In this document: piece after piece, positions 31,921 to 40,002 of the stretch
How positions within the stretch are numbered: position 1 is the stretch's first letter
How the letters are laid out: every line of letters begins with the position of its first letter
Source: Streptomyces shenzhenensis
GTDB taxonomy: Bacteria; Actinomycetota; Actinomycetes; Streptomycetales; Streptomycetaceae
NCBI RefSeq assembly: GCF_021462265.1
Contig: NZ_JAJONF010000026.1
Location: forward strand, 62,001 to 126,000
DNA: 64,000 bases
Direction: 5' to 3'
Notes under the pieces: model-generated
Database searches by the model: none
Seen by the model: only the letters and a program-made list of their open reading frames with translations
Told to the model about the DNA's origin: nothing
Position numbers and translations under genes: made by a program

Positions 31921-32925
31921 ATGAGGAGCATTCGCAGCAGGCGCCGGTTGCTGGTCGCGGTGGGCACGGTCCTGGCCCTCGGCGCGGGGGCCTCGGCGTG
32001 CGGATCGTCGAACGACAGTGGCGGCTCGGGGAGTTCGGGCAGCGCCAAGGGCAAGAAGGTCCGGCTGATCACCGGGGTGAAGAGCGACCCCTTCTACATC
32101 ACCATGACCTGTGCCGCGCAGGAGGAGGCCAAGGCCAAGGGGATGGACTTCACGGCCGACGGCTCCGCGCAGTGGGACGTCTCCGTGCAGCGGCCGCTGC
32201 TCGACTCGGTGGCCGCCTCCCGGCCCGACGGGCTGCTGATCTCGCCGGTCGACACGAGCGCGCTGACTCCGTCGCTCAAGCAGATCCAGTCGTCCGGCAC
32301 CAAGGTGGCGCTGGTGGACACGACGGTGACGGACACGTCGATCGGCATCACCCGGATCTCGTCGGACAACGAGAAGGGCGGCCGGGTCGCCGCCGACGCG
32401 CTGGCCAAGCTGATGAAGGAGAAGGGCTCGGTCATCGTCATCAGCGTCAAGCCCGGTGTCTCGACCACCGACGCCCGGATCAAGGGCTTCACCGAGGAGA
32501 TGGGCAAGTACCCCGGCATCAAGGTGCTGCCCACGCTCTACGACAACGACCTGCCGGCCACGGCGGCCTCCCAGATCCAGTCGACGCTCGCCGCCCACCC
32601 GGACCTCGGCGGCGTGTTCGCGGGCAACACCAACACCGGTCAGGGCATCGCCACCGGGCTGAAGCAGGCCGGCAGGCAGGGCGCGGTGAAGGTGGCCGCG
32701 TTCGACGCGGAGCCCGACGAGGTCGCCTCACTGAAGTCGGGCACCCTCCAGGTGCTGGTCGCCCAGGACCCGGCGGCGATCGGCCGGCAGGCGGTGGACC
32801 AGCTCGCCGGCGCCTTCGAGGGCAAGTCGGTGACCAAGTCGATCGGGACCGACATGGTGGCGATCACCAAGGACAACATGAACGACCCGTCGGTCAGCAA
32901 GTACTTCTACAAGTCGCAGTGCTGA
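31921..32925 (+). CDS. Sugar ABC importer substrate-binding lipoprotein
   Basis: This 334-residue type I periplasmic-binding protein has a lipoprotein signal peptide (RRRLLVAVGTVLALGAG with lipobox ASAC near residue 24), a Ser/Gly linker and the ribose-binding-protein fold (KKVRLITGVKSDPFYITM, PDGLLISPVDTSALTP, GSVIVISVKPG, GVFAGNTNTGQGIATGL). It captures the sugar outside the membrane. The ATG at 31921 (or the GTG directly before it) follows AAGGAGG. An in-frame start at 31831 overlapping the permease stop would add 30 residues encoded by tandem repeats and would bury the signal peptide, so it is less likely. Confidence 0.93.
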   Translation: MRSIRSRRRLLVAVGTVLALGAGASACGSSNDSGGSGSSGSAKGKKVRLITGVKSDPFYITMTCAAQEEAKAKGMDFTADGSAQWDVSVQRPLLDSVAASRPDGLLISPVDTSALTPSLKQIQSSGTKVALVDTTVTDTSIGITRISSDNEKGGRVAADALAKLMKEKGSVIVISVKPGVSTTDARIKGFTEEMGKYPGIKVLPTLYDNDLPATAASQIQSTLAAHPDLGGVFAGNTNTGQGIATGLKQAGRQGAVKVAAFDAEPDEVASLKSGTLQVLVAQDPAAIGRQAVDQLAGAFEGKSVTKSIGTDMVAITKDNMNDPSVSKYFYKSQC

Positions 32926-32948
32926 GCGGAGGACCGCGGTCAGCGGGC

Positions 32949-32976
32949 GGGCGGACCCACCCTCTTGGGTCCGCCC
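32949..32976. terminator. Bidirectional hairpin terminator
   Basis: GGGCGGACCCA and TGGGTCCGCCC with a 6-nt loop sit between the sugar transporter operon and the convergent CBM2 gene. Confidence 0.85.
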
Positions 32977-33003
32977 GGCCGCCGGTCGTGCGGGCGGCCC
33001 GGC

Positions 33004-34512
33004 TCAGTTCAGCGAGCAGGAGTCGCCGTTCAGCGTGAAGGCGTACGGCGCCGAGTTCCGGCCGCTCCAGGTGCCGAGGAAGCCGAAGGACAGGGTGCCG
33101 TTCGCGGCGACCGACTGGTTGTAGCCGGCGGCGTCGGCGGTGACCAGGCCGCCGTTCTGGCTGACCGTCGCGTCCCACATCTGGGTGACCTTCTGGCCGT
33201 CCCGGAAGGACCACTGGACCCGCCAGCCCGACAGGGCCTGGCTGGTGGTGACGGTGACGGTGGACTGGAAGCCGTCGGTCCACTGGTTGACCAGGTCGTA
33301 GGAGACCTGGCAGGTGGCCGCCGCGGGGTCGGTGGGATCGGCGGAGGCGGAGGCGTGACGGCCGCCGGTGCCCGCCGTGGCCGCGGAGGTGCCCTGGGGC
33401 TCCGGGTCGGGGTTCTTGTGGTCCGGCTTCCCGGCGGTGGCCGAGGAGGAGGACGAGGGGGCCGCGGCGGCGGTGTGCGTGCCGGTCGGGTCGGCCGACG
33501 GGATGTCGGCGGTGGGGTCGGCGACCGGCTGGCGGTCGTCGTGGGAGGCGGAGGCCGCGTCGTCGCCGGAGCCGCCGCCCATCGGCATCATCGACACGCC
33601 GAGCGCCACCATCGAGATCAGCACCGCCGCGCCGAGCAGCCCGTGCCGCAGCACCTTGCCCCGGCCGCCGCCCTCCCTGGGGTCGCCGCCGTCGTTGTCG
33701 GCGGCGACCGGGCGGACCGGGCCGAGCCGCACCTCGGCGGCGCGGCGGCGCCGCTCCAGGTAGGCGAGGCCGCCCCAGCCGATGACCCCGCCGGCCAGCG
33801 CCGCGGGCAGTCCGCCGCCGTGCAGCCGCAGACAGGCGGCGGCCTCGGCGCACTGCACACACGTGGCGAGGTGCCGGGAGAGGTCCTCGGGCGTGTCGGC
33901 CGCCGAGGACCGGGTGACCGCGTCCAGCAGCCGGGCGTAGCTGCGGCACTCCGCGGCCATCGGCGTGTCGAGGTGGGCGCGGTGGCAGCGGTCCCGGAAG
34001 AGGGCGCGCACCTGCTCCAGTTCCTGGGCGGCGACGGCCGGGTCGAGGCCGAGCCGGCGCGCCACGGCGGGCAGCGGCAGCGCCTCCACCTCGGCCAGCC
34101 ACAGCAGTGAGGCGTCCGCGTCCTGCATGTCACGTATGCCGCGCAGTGCGACGGGTCGCTGCAACGGCGGACCCGTATAGCGCTCCGCCTTCTCGGAGTT
34201 GAGCCAGAGGCGGAGGTCCGGGTCGAGCTTGTGCCCGAGTCCTCCGGCCTCCCAGGCGGCGGCCGTGTTGCGCACCGCGGTGAGCAGCAGCGGGATCATC
34301 GGCAGTCGGGCGGCGCGCCGTCCTGAGCCGCGGACCGGCGTGAAGTCCGCGTCACGGGCCTCGCGCATACCGAGCGTGAAAGCCTCGGTGGCCAGTTGGT
34401 TGGCCGTCAGCGAGCCGGACGTGCACAGATCGGCGTAGGAGAGCACCGCGTCCCAGCACTCGGAGAACAGCGCTGCTTCGGCGGCGTCCTGAGGGGTCGG
34501 CAGGTCGGGCAT
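33004..34512 (-). CDS. Transmembrane protein: sigma-like region, zinc finger and extracellular CBM2 cellulose-binding module
   Basis: This 502-residue protein has five segments. Residues 1-190 resemble a degenerate ECF-type sigma factor (EALPLPAVARRLGLDPAVAAQ as a region-4-like HTH). An anti-sigma-type zinc motif follows near 214 (HLATCVQCAEAA, HX3CX2C), then one transmembrane helix at about 288-308 and a Pro/Ser/Thr linker. A C-terminal CBM2 from about 400 has terminal cysteines and the aromatic residues of cellulose binders (QWTDGF, GWRVQWSF, GTWSGRNSAP). It would place a polysaccharide sensor outside and a transcription-linked part inside. GGAGA precedes the ATG. No cellulase gene is adjacent; the function is inferred. 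Confidence 0.8.
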   Translation of the reverse strand: MPDLPTPQDAAEAALFSECWDAVLSYADLCTSGSLTANQLATEAFTLGMREARDADFTPVRGSGRRAARLPMIPLLLTAVRNTAAAWEAGGLGHKLDPDLRLWLNSEKAERYTGPPLQRPVALRGIRDMQDADASLLWLAEVEALPLPAVARRLGLDPAVAAQELEQVRALFRDRCHRAHLDTPMAAECRSYARLLDAVTRSSAADTPEDLSRHLATCVQCAEAAACLRLHGGGLPAALAGGVIGWGGLAYLERRRRAAEVRLGPVRPVAADNDGGDPREGGGRGKVLRHGLLGAAVLISMVALGVSMMPMGGGSGDDAASASHDDRQPVADPTADIPSADPTGTHTAAAAPSSSSSATAGKPDHKNPDPEPQGTSAATAGTGGRHASASADPTDPAAATCQVSYDLVNQWTDGFQSTVTVTTSQALSGWRVQWSFRDGQKVTQMWDATVSQNGGLVTADAAGYNQSVAANGTLSFGFLGTWSGRNSAPYAFTLNGDSCSLN

Positions 34513-34827
34513 GGGTCTCCTGCATCCAAAGCGAGGTCAACTCACCGTATCGGCAACGGAGTTGGGGGGAACCTCACGGTGGGACCGAGCTTTTCACGTC
34601 ACCTGCACAACTGACAAGCGGCATATTCAATACCGGTTACCGGTGGTCGCGTCACGGATCCTCCCCGTCACCCATACCACCGGTCCCCGGTGTCACGTCA
34701 ACCGCTGTGCCGGCCGTCCGGAGAACACCTTCGTGCCCGTCGTGGCCCACAACTCCGGCCACTGGTACGGACAGCGACCGCGTTTCGACTCACCGTTCCG
34801 GCGGGTTTCTTGTGCCGGCCCCCGGCA
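34513..34827. other. Gene-free interval
   Basis: This 315-bp interval holds the upstream region of the CBM2 protein gene and the 3' flank of the radical SAM gene. No ORF with a ribosome site, repeat or clear hairpin was seen. Confidence 0.4.
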
Positions 34828-36156
34828 TCACGCCTTCGCCGGGTCCGCCGCGGGCAGACTGTCCATGAAGGAGCTGACGGAGAAGACGGCGCGGCCGGGT
34901 CCGGGCGGGCCGTAGCCGGGCGGGGAGGAGAGCCCGAAGTCCTCCATCGTCTGCCGGTAGGCCTGCAGCAGCCGGATGTGGTACTCCAGCGGGGCGCCCT
35001 GCGGGTTGGCCTTGCCGAGCGGGGTGGTCGGCTCGGGGCACCAGGTGGTGAAGCGGGGCGTGATGCCGTGCGACATGAAGAAGCGCAGCCCCTCGGTGGT
35101 CGACTCGATCGCCTCGTCGACGGTCTTGAACCCGAACGGCTCGGCCATCTCCACGCCCGCCACGAAGTTGGGGATCACGTTCCGGGCGCCGAAGATCTCG
35201 GCCGAGTCCAGGATCCGCCTGTGCCACTCGTCCCGGCCGACGTACCGCTCCTTGCCCGGGCAGTACATCTTGAAGAGGTACTCGTCCCACACCTCGTAGT
35301 TGGGGTGGTAGATCTGCACCCCGTAGTCCTTGAACCGCTGCACGTCGTCCCGCGGCAGCGCCTGGGCGACGACCTTGCCGATCCACCGCCCCGGGAACCG
35401 CTCCTCGATCGCCTTGGCGTAGTGCCCGTAGAAGTCCGCCTCGTCCCGCCCGGCGACGGTCTTGGTGATCGCACCGCCGGTCAGCGTGTAGGCGGTGGAG
35501 ACCTTCGCGGTGTCGTACCGGTCGATGATCTCCAGGGCTTCGAGGACCTCCTCGACGTCCTTCACACCGGTGTACGGCCGCCCGGCCGCCTTGTGCTGGC
35601 GCCAGTTGTGGTTGATGTCGCAGTACTGGCACTCCTCCTTGGCGCCGAAGTACTGGCAGACCCGGAAGACGGTGAGGTAGATGAGGTAACCCCACTGGAT
35701 GGTCGGGGCGACCTCCATCACGGACTTGCCGCTGGCGAGCTTGTGCCGGTAGTACTCCGGCATCGGCGGCACCCCGACGTCGGCGATCCGCTTCCCGTCG
35801 AGGTAGAGCCCGAGCACGCCCTCGTCGTCGGCGGCCACCCGGTACGGCGAGGTCGGGTTCACCCGCACGGACACCACGGTCCGCCGCAGGTCGTACGGCC
35901 CGCCGGTGAGGATGATCTCCTCCGGGGGCCTGCGCAGCGCCGCCTCGCCCAGTTCCGGCAGGGTGCCGTGGTCGAAGGAGAAGATGAAGTACGACTTCGG
36001 CTTGACCTCGCCAGCTGCCTCGTTGGTGGTATCGCTCAGGGCGGACGGGTCGAAGGCCACACCGCCCCGCAGCAGGTCCTCCTTGAAGACGGCTTCCCGC
36101 GGAACATGCGGAAACCTCTCCATCAGATCCTCGACCAGCGCGGTACGGCTGCCCAT
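34828..36156 (-). CDS. Radical SAM enzyme with CX8CX2C cluster motif, function unknown
   Basis: This 442-residue protein has a TIM-barrel-like core carrying three cluster cysteines in VCQYFGAKEECQYCDINHN, near residue 168, spaced CX8CX2C instead of the usual CX3CX2C. Nearby segments fit the fold: TGGAITK as the GGE-like SAM amine-binding strand, then IYHPNYEVWDEYLF and GVEMAEPFGF. Residues 1-150 form a separate N-terminal domain. No substrate peptide, SPASM domain or B12 domain is visible. GGGAGGAG precedes the ATG. It is not in an evident operon, so the substrate cannot be guessed from neighbours. Confidence 0.82.
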   Translation of the reverse strand: MGSRTALVEDLMERFPHVPREAVFKEDLLRGGVAFDPSALSDTTNEAAGEVKPKSYFIFSFDHGTLPELGEAALRRPPEEIILTGGPYDLRRTVVSVRVNPTSPYRVAADDEGVLGLYLDGKRIADVGVPPMPEYYRHKLASGKSVMEVAPTIQWGYLIYLTVFRVCQYFGAKEECQYCDINHNWRQHKAAGRPYTGVKDVEEVLEALEIIDRYDTAKVSTAYTLTGGAITKTVAGRDEADFYGHYAKAIEERFPGRWIGKVVAQALPRDDVQRFKDYGVQIYHPNYEVWDEYLFKMYCPGKERYVGRDEWHRRILDSAEIFGARNVIPNFVAGVEMAEPFGFKTVDEAIESTTEGLRFFMSHGITPRFTTWCPEPTTPLGKANPQGAPLEYHIRLLQAYRQTMEDFGLSSPPGYGPPGPGRAVFSVSSFMDSLPAADPAKA

Positions 36157-36326
36157 CCCGTGTCTCCTCCCGGCTCAGGCGTTCGGCTCCTCACGTTATG
36201 CCCCGTCGTCGGCGGAGGGGAGAGCGGGGGGCGGCTGCGGCGCGGCGCGGGCCCGGCCGAGCCGGGCCATCACGTCGTCACCGGCCTGGACGGCGGCGCC
36301 GTGGAAGTCGCTCCACGGCCACCGGA

Positions 36327-37397
36327 TCAGCCGCCCTGCGGCGGTCGCCGGGTCGACTCCCGCAGCACCACATGCGTCCCCAGCACCAGATGCTGCCCGT
36401 CGGGCAGTTCGTCGCGGTGCAGGGCGAGGCGGACGGCGGCGCGGCCCAGTTCTTCCTGGGGTACATGGACGGTGGTGAGCGTGGGGTGGACGTCCCGGGC
36501 GACCGGGATGTCGTCGTAGCCGGCCACGGCGATGTCGTCGGGAATGCGGCGGCCGGACTCCCGCAGGGCCCGGATCACGCCGGTGGCGATCATGTCGGTG
36601 GCGGCGAGGACCGCGGTGAAACTCCGCCCGGAGGAAAGGAGTTCGCGGGTCGCCTGGTAGCCGTACGAGCGGGAGAAGACCCCGTCGAGGACGAGGCCGG
36701 GGTCGGGGGCGAGGCCGAGGAGTCCGTGGGCGCGGGTGAAGCCGGCGATGCGCTGGGCGCTGGTGGACAGGCCGGGGACCCGGCCGAGGTAGGCGATGCG
36801 GCGGTGGCCGCCGGAGAGCAGGTGGCTGGTGAGGGCGAAGGCGCCGCCCTCGTTGTCGTAGTCGACGACCGTGGCCGGGACGCCGGGGCCGAGCGGCGGG
36901 CGGCCGACGAGGACCAGCCGGGAGCCGGACCGGTCCAGGGCGTGCGCGAAGTGGGTCATGCGGTCGTGGTAGGCCTTGTCCTCAAGGGCGCCGCCCACCA
37001 CGATCACCGCGTCCGCCCGCTGCTCCCGCATGGTCTCCACGACGGCGAGGACGCGCCGCGGGTCGCCGTGCGTGGTGCAGAGCATGCACAGCCGGCCCTC
37101 CGCCGAGGCCTGCTCCTCGACCCCGCGGGCGATGTGCGCGTAGAAGGGGCCGGTGACGTCGTCCACGACGACGGCGACGGTCTTGTTGGTGGCGCCGCCG
37201 AGGGCGCGGGCGTGCGCGTTGACCACGTAGTCCAGCTCGCGCATGGCTTTGAGGACCCTGGCGCGGGTGGCGGCGGCCACCGGGTAGGTGCCGCCGAGGA
37301 CGCGGGAGACGGTCGACGCGGAGACGCCGGCCCGCGCGGCGACGTCCCGTACCGTCGAGGCGTCCCCGTTCGGCGCCGGCCGCGTCCGTTTCGCCAC
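36327..37397 (-). CDS. LacI-family transcriptional regulator
   Basis: This 356-residue regulator has an N-terminal HTH (STVRDVAARAGVSASTVSRV) with the hinge region YVVNAHARALGG, then an effector domain (KTVAVVVDDVTGPFYAHIARG, GHRRIAYLGRVPG, DDIAVAGYDDIPVARD). It starts at GTG 37397. It lies 89 bp downstream of the hydroxyacid dehydrogenase gene on the same strand and may be cotranscribed, suggesting control of that gene and perhaps the divergent alditol oxidase. The effector is unknown. Confidence 0.9.
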   Translation of the reverse strand: MAKRTRPAPNGDASTVRDVAARAGVSASTVSRVLGGTYPVAAATRARVLKAMRELDYVVNAHARALGGATNKTVAVVVDDVTGPFYAHIARGVEEQASAEGRLCMLCTTHGDPRRVLAVVETMREQRADAVIVVGGALEDKAYHDRMTHFAHALDRSGSRLVLVGRPPLGPGVPATVVDYDNEGGAFALTSHLLSGGHRRIAYLGRVPGLSTSAQRIAGFTRAHGLLGLAPDPGLVLDGVFSRSYGYQATRELLSSGRSFTAVLAATDMIATGVIRALRESGRRIPDDIAVAGYDDIPVARDVHPTLTTVHVPQEELGRAAVRLALHRDELPDGQHLVLGTHVVLRESTRRPPQGG

Positions 37398-37486
37398 CGC
37401 TCGCTTCCCCCTTCGTCATGTGTCAGGTCACCCTACGAGACGGCCGCCCCCTGGGAGACGGCCGCGGGCACCCGGCGGACGGCCTG

Positions 37487-38494
37487 TCACGCGGCCCGAT
37501 CGAGGGCCGACTGGTCGACGGCGTGCAGGAGGCCGTCTCCGGTCAGCAGCCGGCCGGCCTCCGCCACGACGGTGAGGCCGAGCCTCGCCACCTCGTTGCC
37601 CTGCGAGCCGGCCAGGTGCGGGGTGAGGAAGGCGCCCGGGAGGTCGAAGAGGGGGGAGCCGGCGGGCAGCGGCTCGGGGTCGGTGACGTCGAGGATCGCG
37701 GTCAGGCGGCCGGCGCGCAGCTCCTCGGTCAGGGCGTCGTGGTCGACCAGGGAGCCGCGCGCGGTGTTGATCAGCACCGATCCGGCCGGCATCAGGGCGA
37801 GTTCGCGGGCGCCGAGGAGATGCCGGGTCTCCGGGGTCTCGGGCGCGTGCACGGTGACGATGTCCGAGGTGCGCAGCAACTCGTCCAGCGGCAGCAGGGG
37901 GACGCCGAGCCGGGCGGCCTCCGCCTCGTCCACGTAGGGGTCGGCGAGGGCGACGGCCAGGTCGTGGGGGCGCAGGAGCTCCAGGAGCCGGCGGCCGATG
38001 CGGGAGGCGCCGACGATGCCGACCCGGCGGTGGAAGTTGCCGATGCCGGGGACGATGTCGCCGTACGGGAAGGTGCGGCGGGTACGCAGCAGGTCGCGGA
38101 AGGCGAAGACGTCCTTCCCGGCGAGCAGGATCATCGCGAGGGTGTACTCGGCGACCGGGAGCGCGTTGGCGGCGGCGGCCGAGGAGACGACGATGCCGCG
38201 GCGCCAGACCTCGGGTGTGGTGAAGCCCTTGACCGAGCCCGCCGCGTGCAGCACCGCCCGCAGTCTCGGCGCGGCGTCCAGCGCGGCCGCGTCCAGGACC
38301 GGGCAGCCCCAGCCGGTGACCAGGATCTCGGTGCGGGCGAGCGTGTCCCGTACCCGGGGGTCGGTGAAGTCGTGCGCCACCAGAGTGGGATCGATTTCTA
38401 CGTGCTCGCGCAGCCGCGCGAGCACCTCCGGCGGAAAGATCTGCGGCACGTTCTGGGCTGTCATGGCGAACAAAGCCTGCGGACGCTCGGGCAA
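37487..38494 (-). CDS. D-isomer-specific 2-hydroxyacid dehydrogenase
   Basis: This 335-residue NAD(P)-dependent dehydrogenase has the dinucleotide site VGIVGASRIGRRLLELL, the catalytic arginine in NTARGSLVD, the glutamate in DVTDPEPLP and the histidine in TPHLAGS. It would interconvert a 2-keto acid and a D-2-hydroxy acid; phosphoglycerate-dehydrogenase-like enzymes of this size act on varied sugar acids. Start: TTG at 38494 is preferred because GGAAGG lies 8 nt upstream and the N-terminus PERPQALFAMTAQN looks continuous; an ATG 10 codons later lacks a ribosome site. Divergence from aldO suggests a shared polyol or sugar-acid pathway. Confidence 0.88.
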   Translation of the reverse strand: MPERPQALFAMTAQNVPQIFPPEVLARLREHVEIDPTLVAHDFTDPRVRDTLARTEILVTGWGCPVLDAAALDAAPRLRAVLHAAGSVKGFTTPEVWRRGIVVSSAAAANALPVAEYTLAMILLAGKDVFAFRDLLRTRRTFPYGDIVPGIGNFHRRVGIVGASRIGRRLLELLRPHDLAVALADPYVDEAEAARLGVPLLPLDELLRTSDIVTVHAPETPETRHLLGARELALMPAGSVLINTARGSLVDHDALTEELRAGRLTAILDVTDPEPLPAGSPLFDLPGAFLTPHLAGSQGNEVARLGLTVVAEAGRLLTGDGLLHAVDQSALDRAA

Positions 38495-38572
38495 GGAAGT
38501 GACCTTCCGGCTCGGTGACGCGCGGATAGCAACCGGTGTCTACCGTAGGTCCCGGCAAATGAGAGGGTCAAT

Positions 38573-38652
38573 GGACAGACACTCCCCGAAAGGGACGGAC
38601 ACTGACTGCCCGGCGAACGACGGACACCCCCGGAGGACGGCGGACACTCCCC
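38573..38652. repeat. Four GACGGACAC-type direct repeats upstream of aldO
   Basis: GGACAGACACTCCCC (38573), GGACGGACAC (38593), GACGGACAC (38619) and GGCGGACACTCCCC (38639) lie in the shared upstream region of the hydroxyacid dehydrogenase and aldO genes, ending 28 bp before aldO. Confidence 0.55.
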
Positions 38653-38680
38653 GGGGGACGACAGGGATGGGACAGCAGAG

Positions 38681-39934
38681 ATGACGGACCCGGCGCAGAC
38701 GGTCACCAACTGGGCGCGCAACATCACGTACACCCCCAAGGAGTTCCATCGCCCGCACTCCCTCGACGCGCTCCGGACGCTGGTGGCCGGCAGTGCGCGG
38801 GTACGGGTGCTGGGCAGCGGGCACTCCTTCAACCGCATCGCCGACCCCGGCCCGCAGGGGGTCCTGGTCTCGATCGCCGGGCTGCCGCCGGCCGTCGAGG
38901 TGGACACCGCGGCCCGTACGGTCCGGGTCGCGGGCGGCGTCCGGTACGCCGAACTCGCCCGCGCGGTCCACGCGCACGGCCTGGCGCTGCCCAACATGGC
39001 CTCGCTGCCGCACATCTCGGTGGCCGGCTCGGTCGCCACCGGCACCCACGGCTCGGGCGTGGCCAACGGGTCGCTCGCGGCGCCCGTCCGGGAGGTGGAG
39101 CTGGTCCTCGCCGACGGCTCGACGGCGACGTTCGCGCGGGGGGACGCGGGCTTCGACGGGGCGGTGACCTCGCTGGGCGCACTGGGTGCCGTCACCGCGC
39201 TCACCCTGGACCTGGAGCCGGCGTACGACATGGCGCAGACGGTGTTCACCGAACTGCCCCTGGAGGGGCTGGACTTCGCCGCCGTGTCCGGCGCGGCCCA
39301 CAGCGTGAGCCTGTTCACCGACTGGCGGGAGCCGGGCTTCCGGCAGGTGTGGGTGAAGCGGCGCACCGACCAGCCGGCCGTGGACTTCCCGTGGGCCGCG
39401 CCCGCGACCGAGGCGATGCACCCGGTGCCGGGCATGCCGGCGGGCAACTGCACGCAGCAGTTCGGGGTGCCGGGGCCCTGGCACGAGCGGCTGCCGCACT
39501 TCCGGGCGGAGTTCACGCCGAGCAGCGGGGACGAGCTGCAGACGGAGTACCTGCTGCCGAGGCCGGCGGCGCTGGACGCGCTGCACGCGGTCGACGGCAT
39601 CCGGCGGACGGTGGCCCCCGTCCTGCAGACCTGCGAGGTGCGGACGGTGGCGGCCGACGAGCAGTGGCTGAGCCCCGCCCACGGCCGGGACTCGGTGGCG
39701 CTGCACTTCACCTGGGTGGACGACCTGACGGCCGTACTGCCGGTGGTGCGCCGGCTGGAGGAGGCGCTGGAGCCGTTCGGTCCGCGGCCGCACTGGGGCA
39801 AGGTCTTCGCCGTCGCGGCGGACCAGGTCCGGCGGCGGTACCCGCGCCTCGGCGACTTCCGCGCCCTGGCCCGGGACCTCGACCCGAACGGAAAGTTCAC
39901 GAACCCCTTCGTGGCGGAGGTCCTGCACGACTGA
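38681..39934 (+). CDS. aldO: Alditol oxidase AldO
   Basis: This 417-residue flavoprotein closely follows the sequence of S. coelicolor AldO, recalled from memory (NITYT.KE, RPHSLDALR, GSGHSFN, NMASLPHISVAGSVATGTHGSG, SVSLFTDWR.PGFRQVW, CT.QFGVPGPWHERLPHFRAEFTPSSG, split motifs). AldO oxidises terminal hydroxyls of xylitol, sorbitol and similar polyols to aldehydes using O2, producing H2O2. The histidine in GSGHSFN is the covalent FAD attachment site, and the ALO-type C-terminal domain is complete (GKFTNPF). No signal peptide is present, so it is cytoplasmic. The start ATG follows a purine-rich GACAGCAGAG. Confidence 0.95.
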   Translation: MTDPAQTVTNWARNITYTPKEFHRPHSLDALRTLVAGSARVRVLGSGHSFNRIADPGPQGVLVSIAGLPPAVEVDTAARTVRVAGGVRYAELARAVHAHGLALPNMASLPHISVAGSVATGTHGSGVANGSLAAPVREVELVLADGSTATFARGDAGFDGAVTSLGALGAVTALTLDLEPAYDMAQTVFTELPLEGLDFAAVSGAAHSVSLFTDWREPGFRQVWVKRRTDQPAVDFPWAAPATEAMHPVPGMPAGNCTQQFGVPGPWHERLPHFRAEFTPSSGDELQTEYLLPRPAALDALHAVDGIRRTVAPVLQTCEVRTVAADEQWLSPAHGRDSVALHFTWVDDLTAVLPVVRRLEEALEPFGPRPHWGKVFAVAADQVRRRYPRLGDFRALARDLDPNGKFTNPFVAEVLHD

Positions 39935-39969
39935 CGGACTTAATCCAACCCTTAAGGTAATGGCTTGTC

Positions 39970-39981
39970 GAAAGCGCTTCC
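39970..39981. promoter_or_regulatory. GAAAGCGCTTCC operator candidate before the ROK gene
   Basis: The site contains the perfect palindrome AAGCGCTT, 22 bp before the ROK regulator start. The same 8-bp core occurs at 52042-52049 and 58589-58596. Confidence 0.5.
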
Positions 39982-40002
39982 CAGGCCATAGCGTTGCGCC
40001 GT

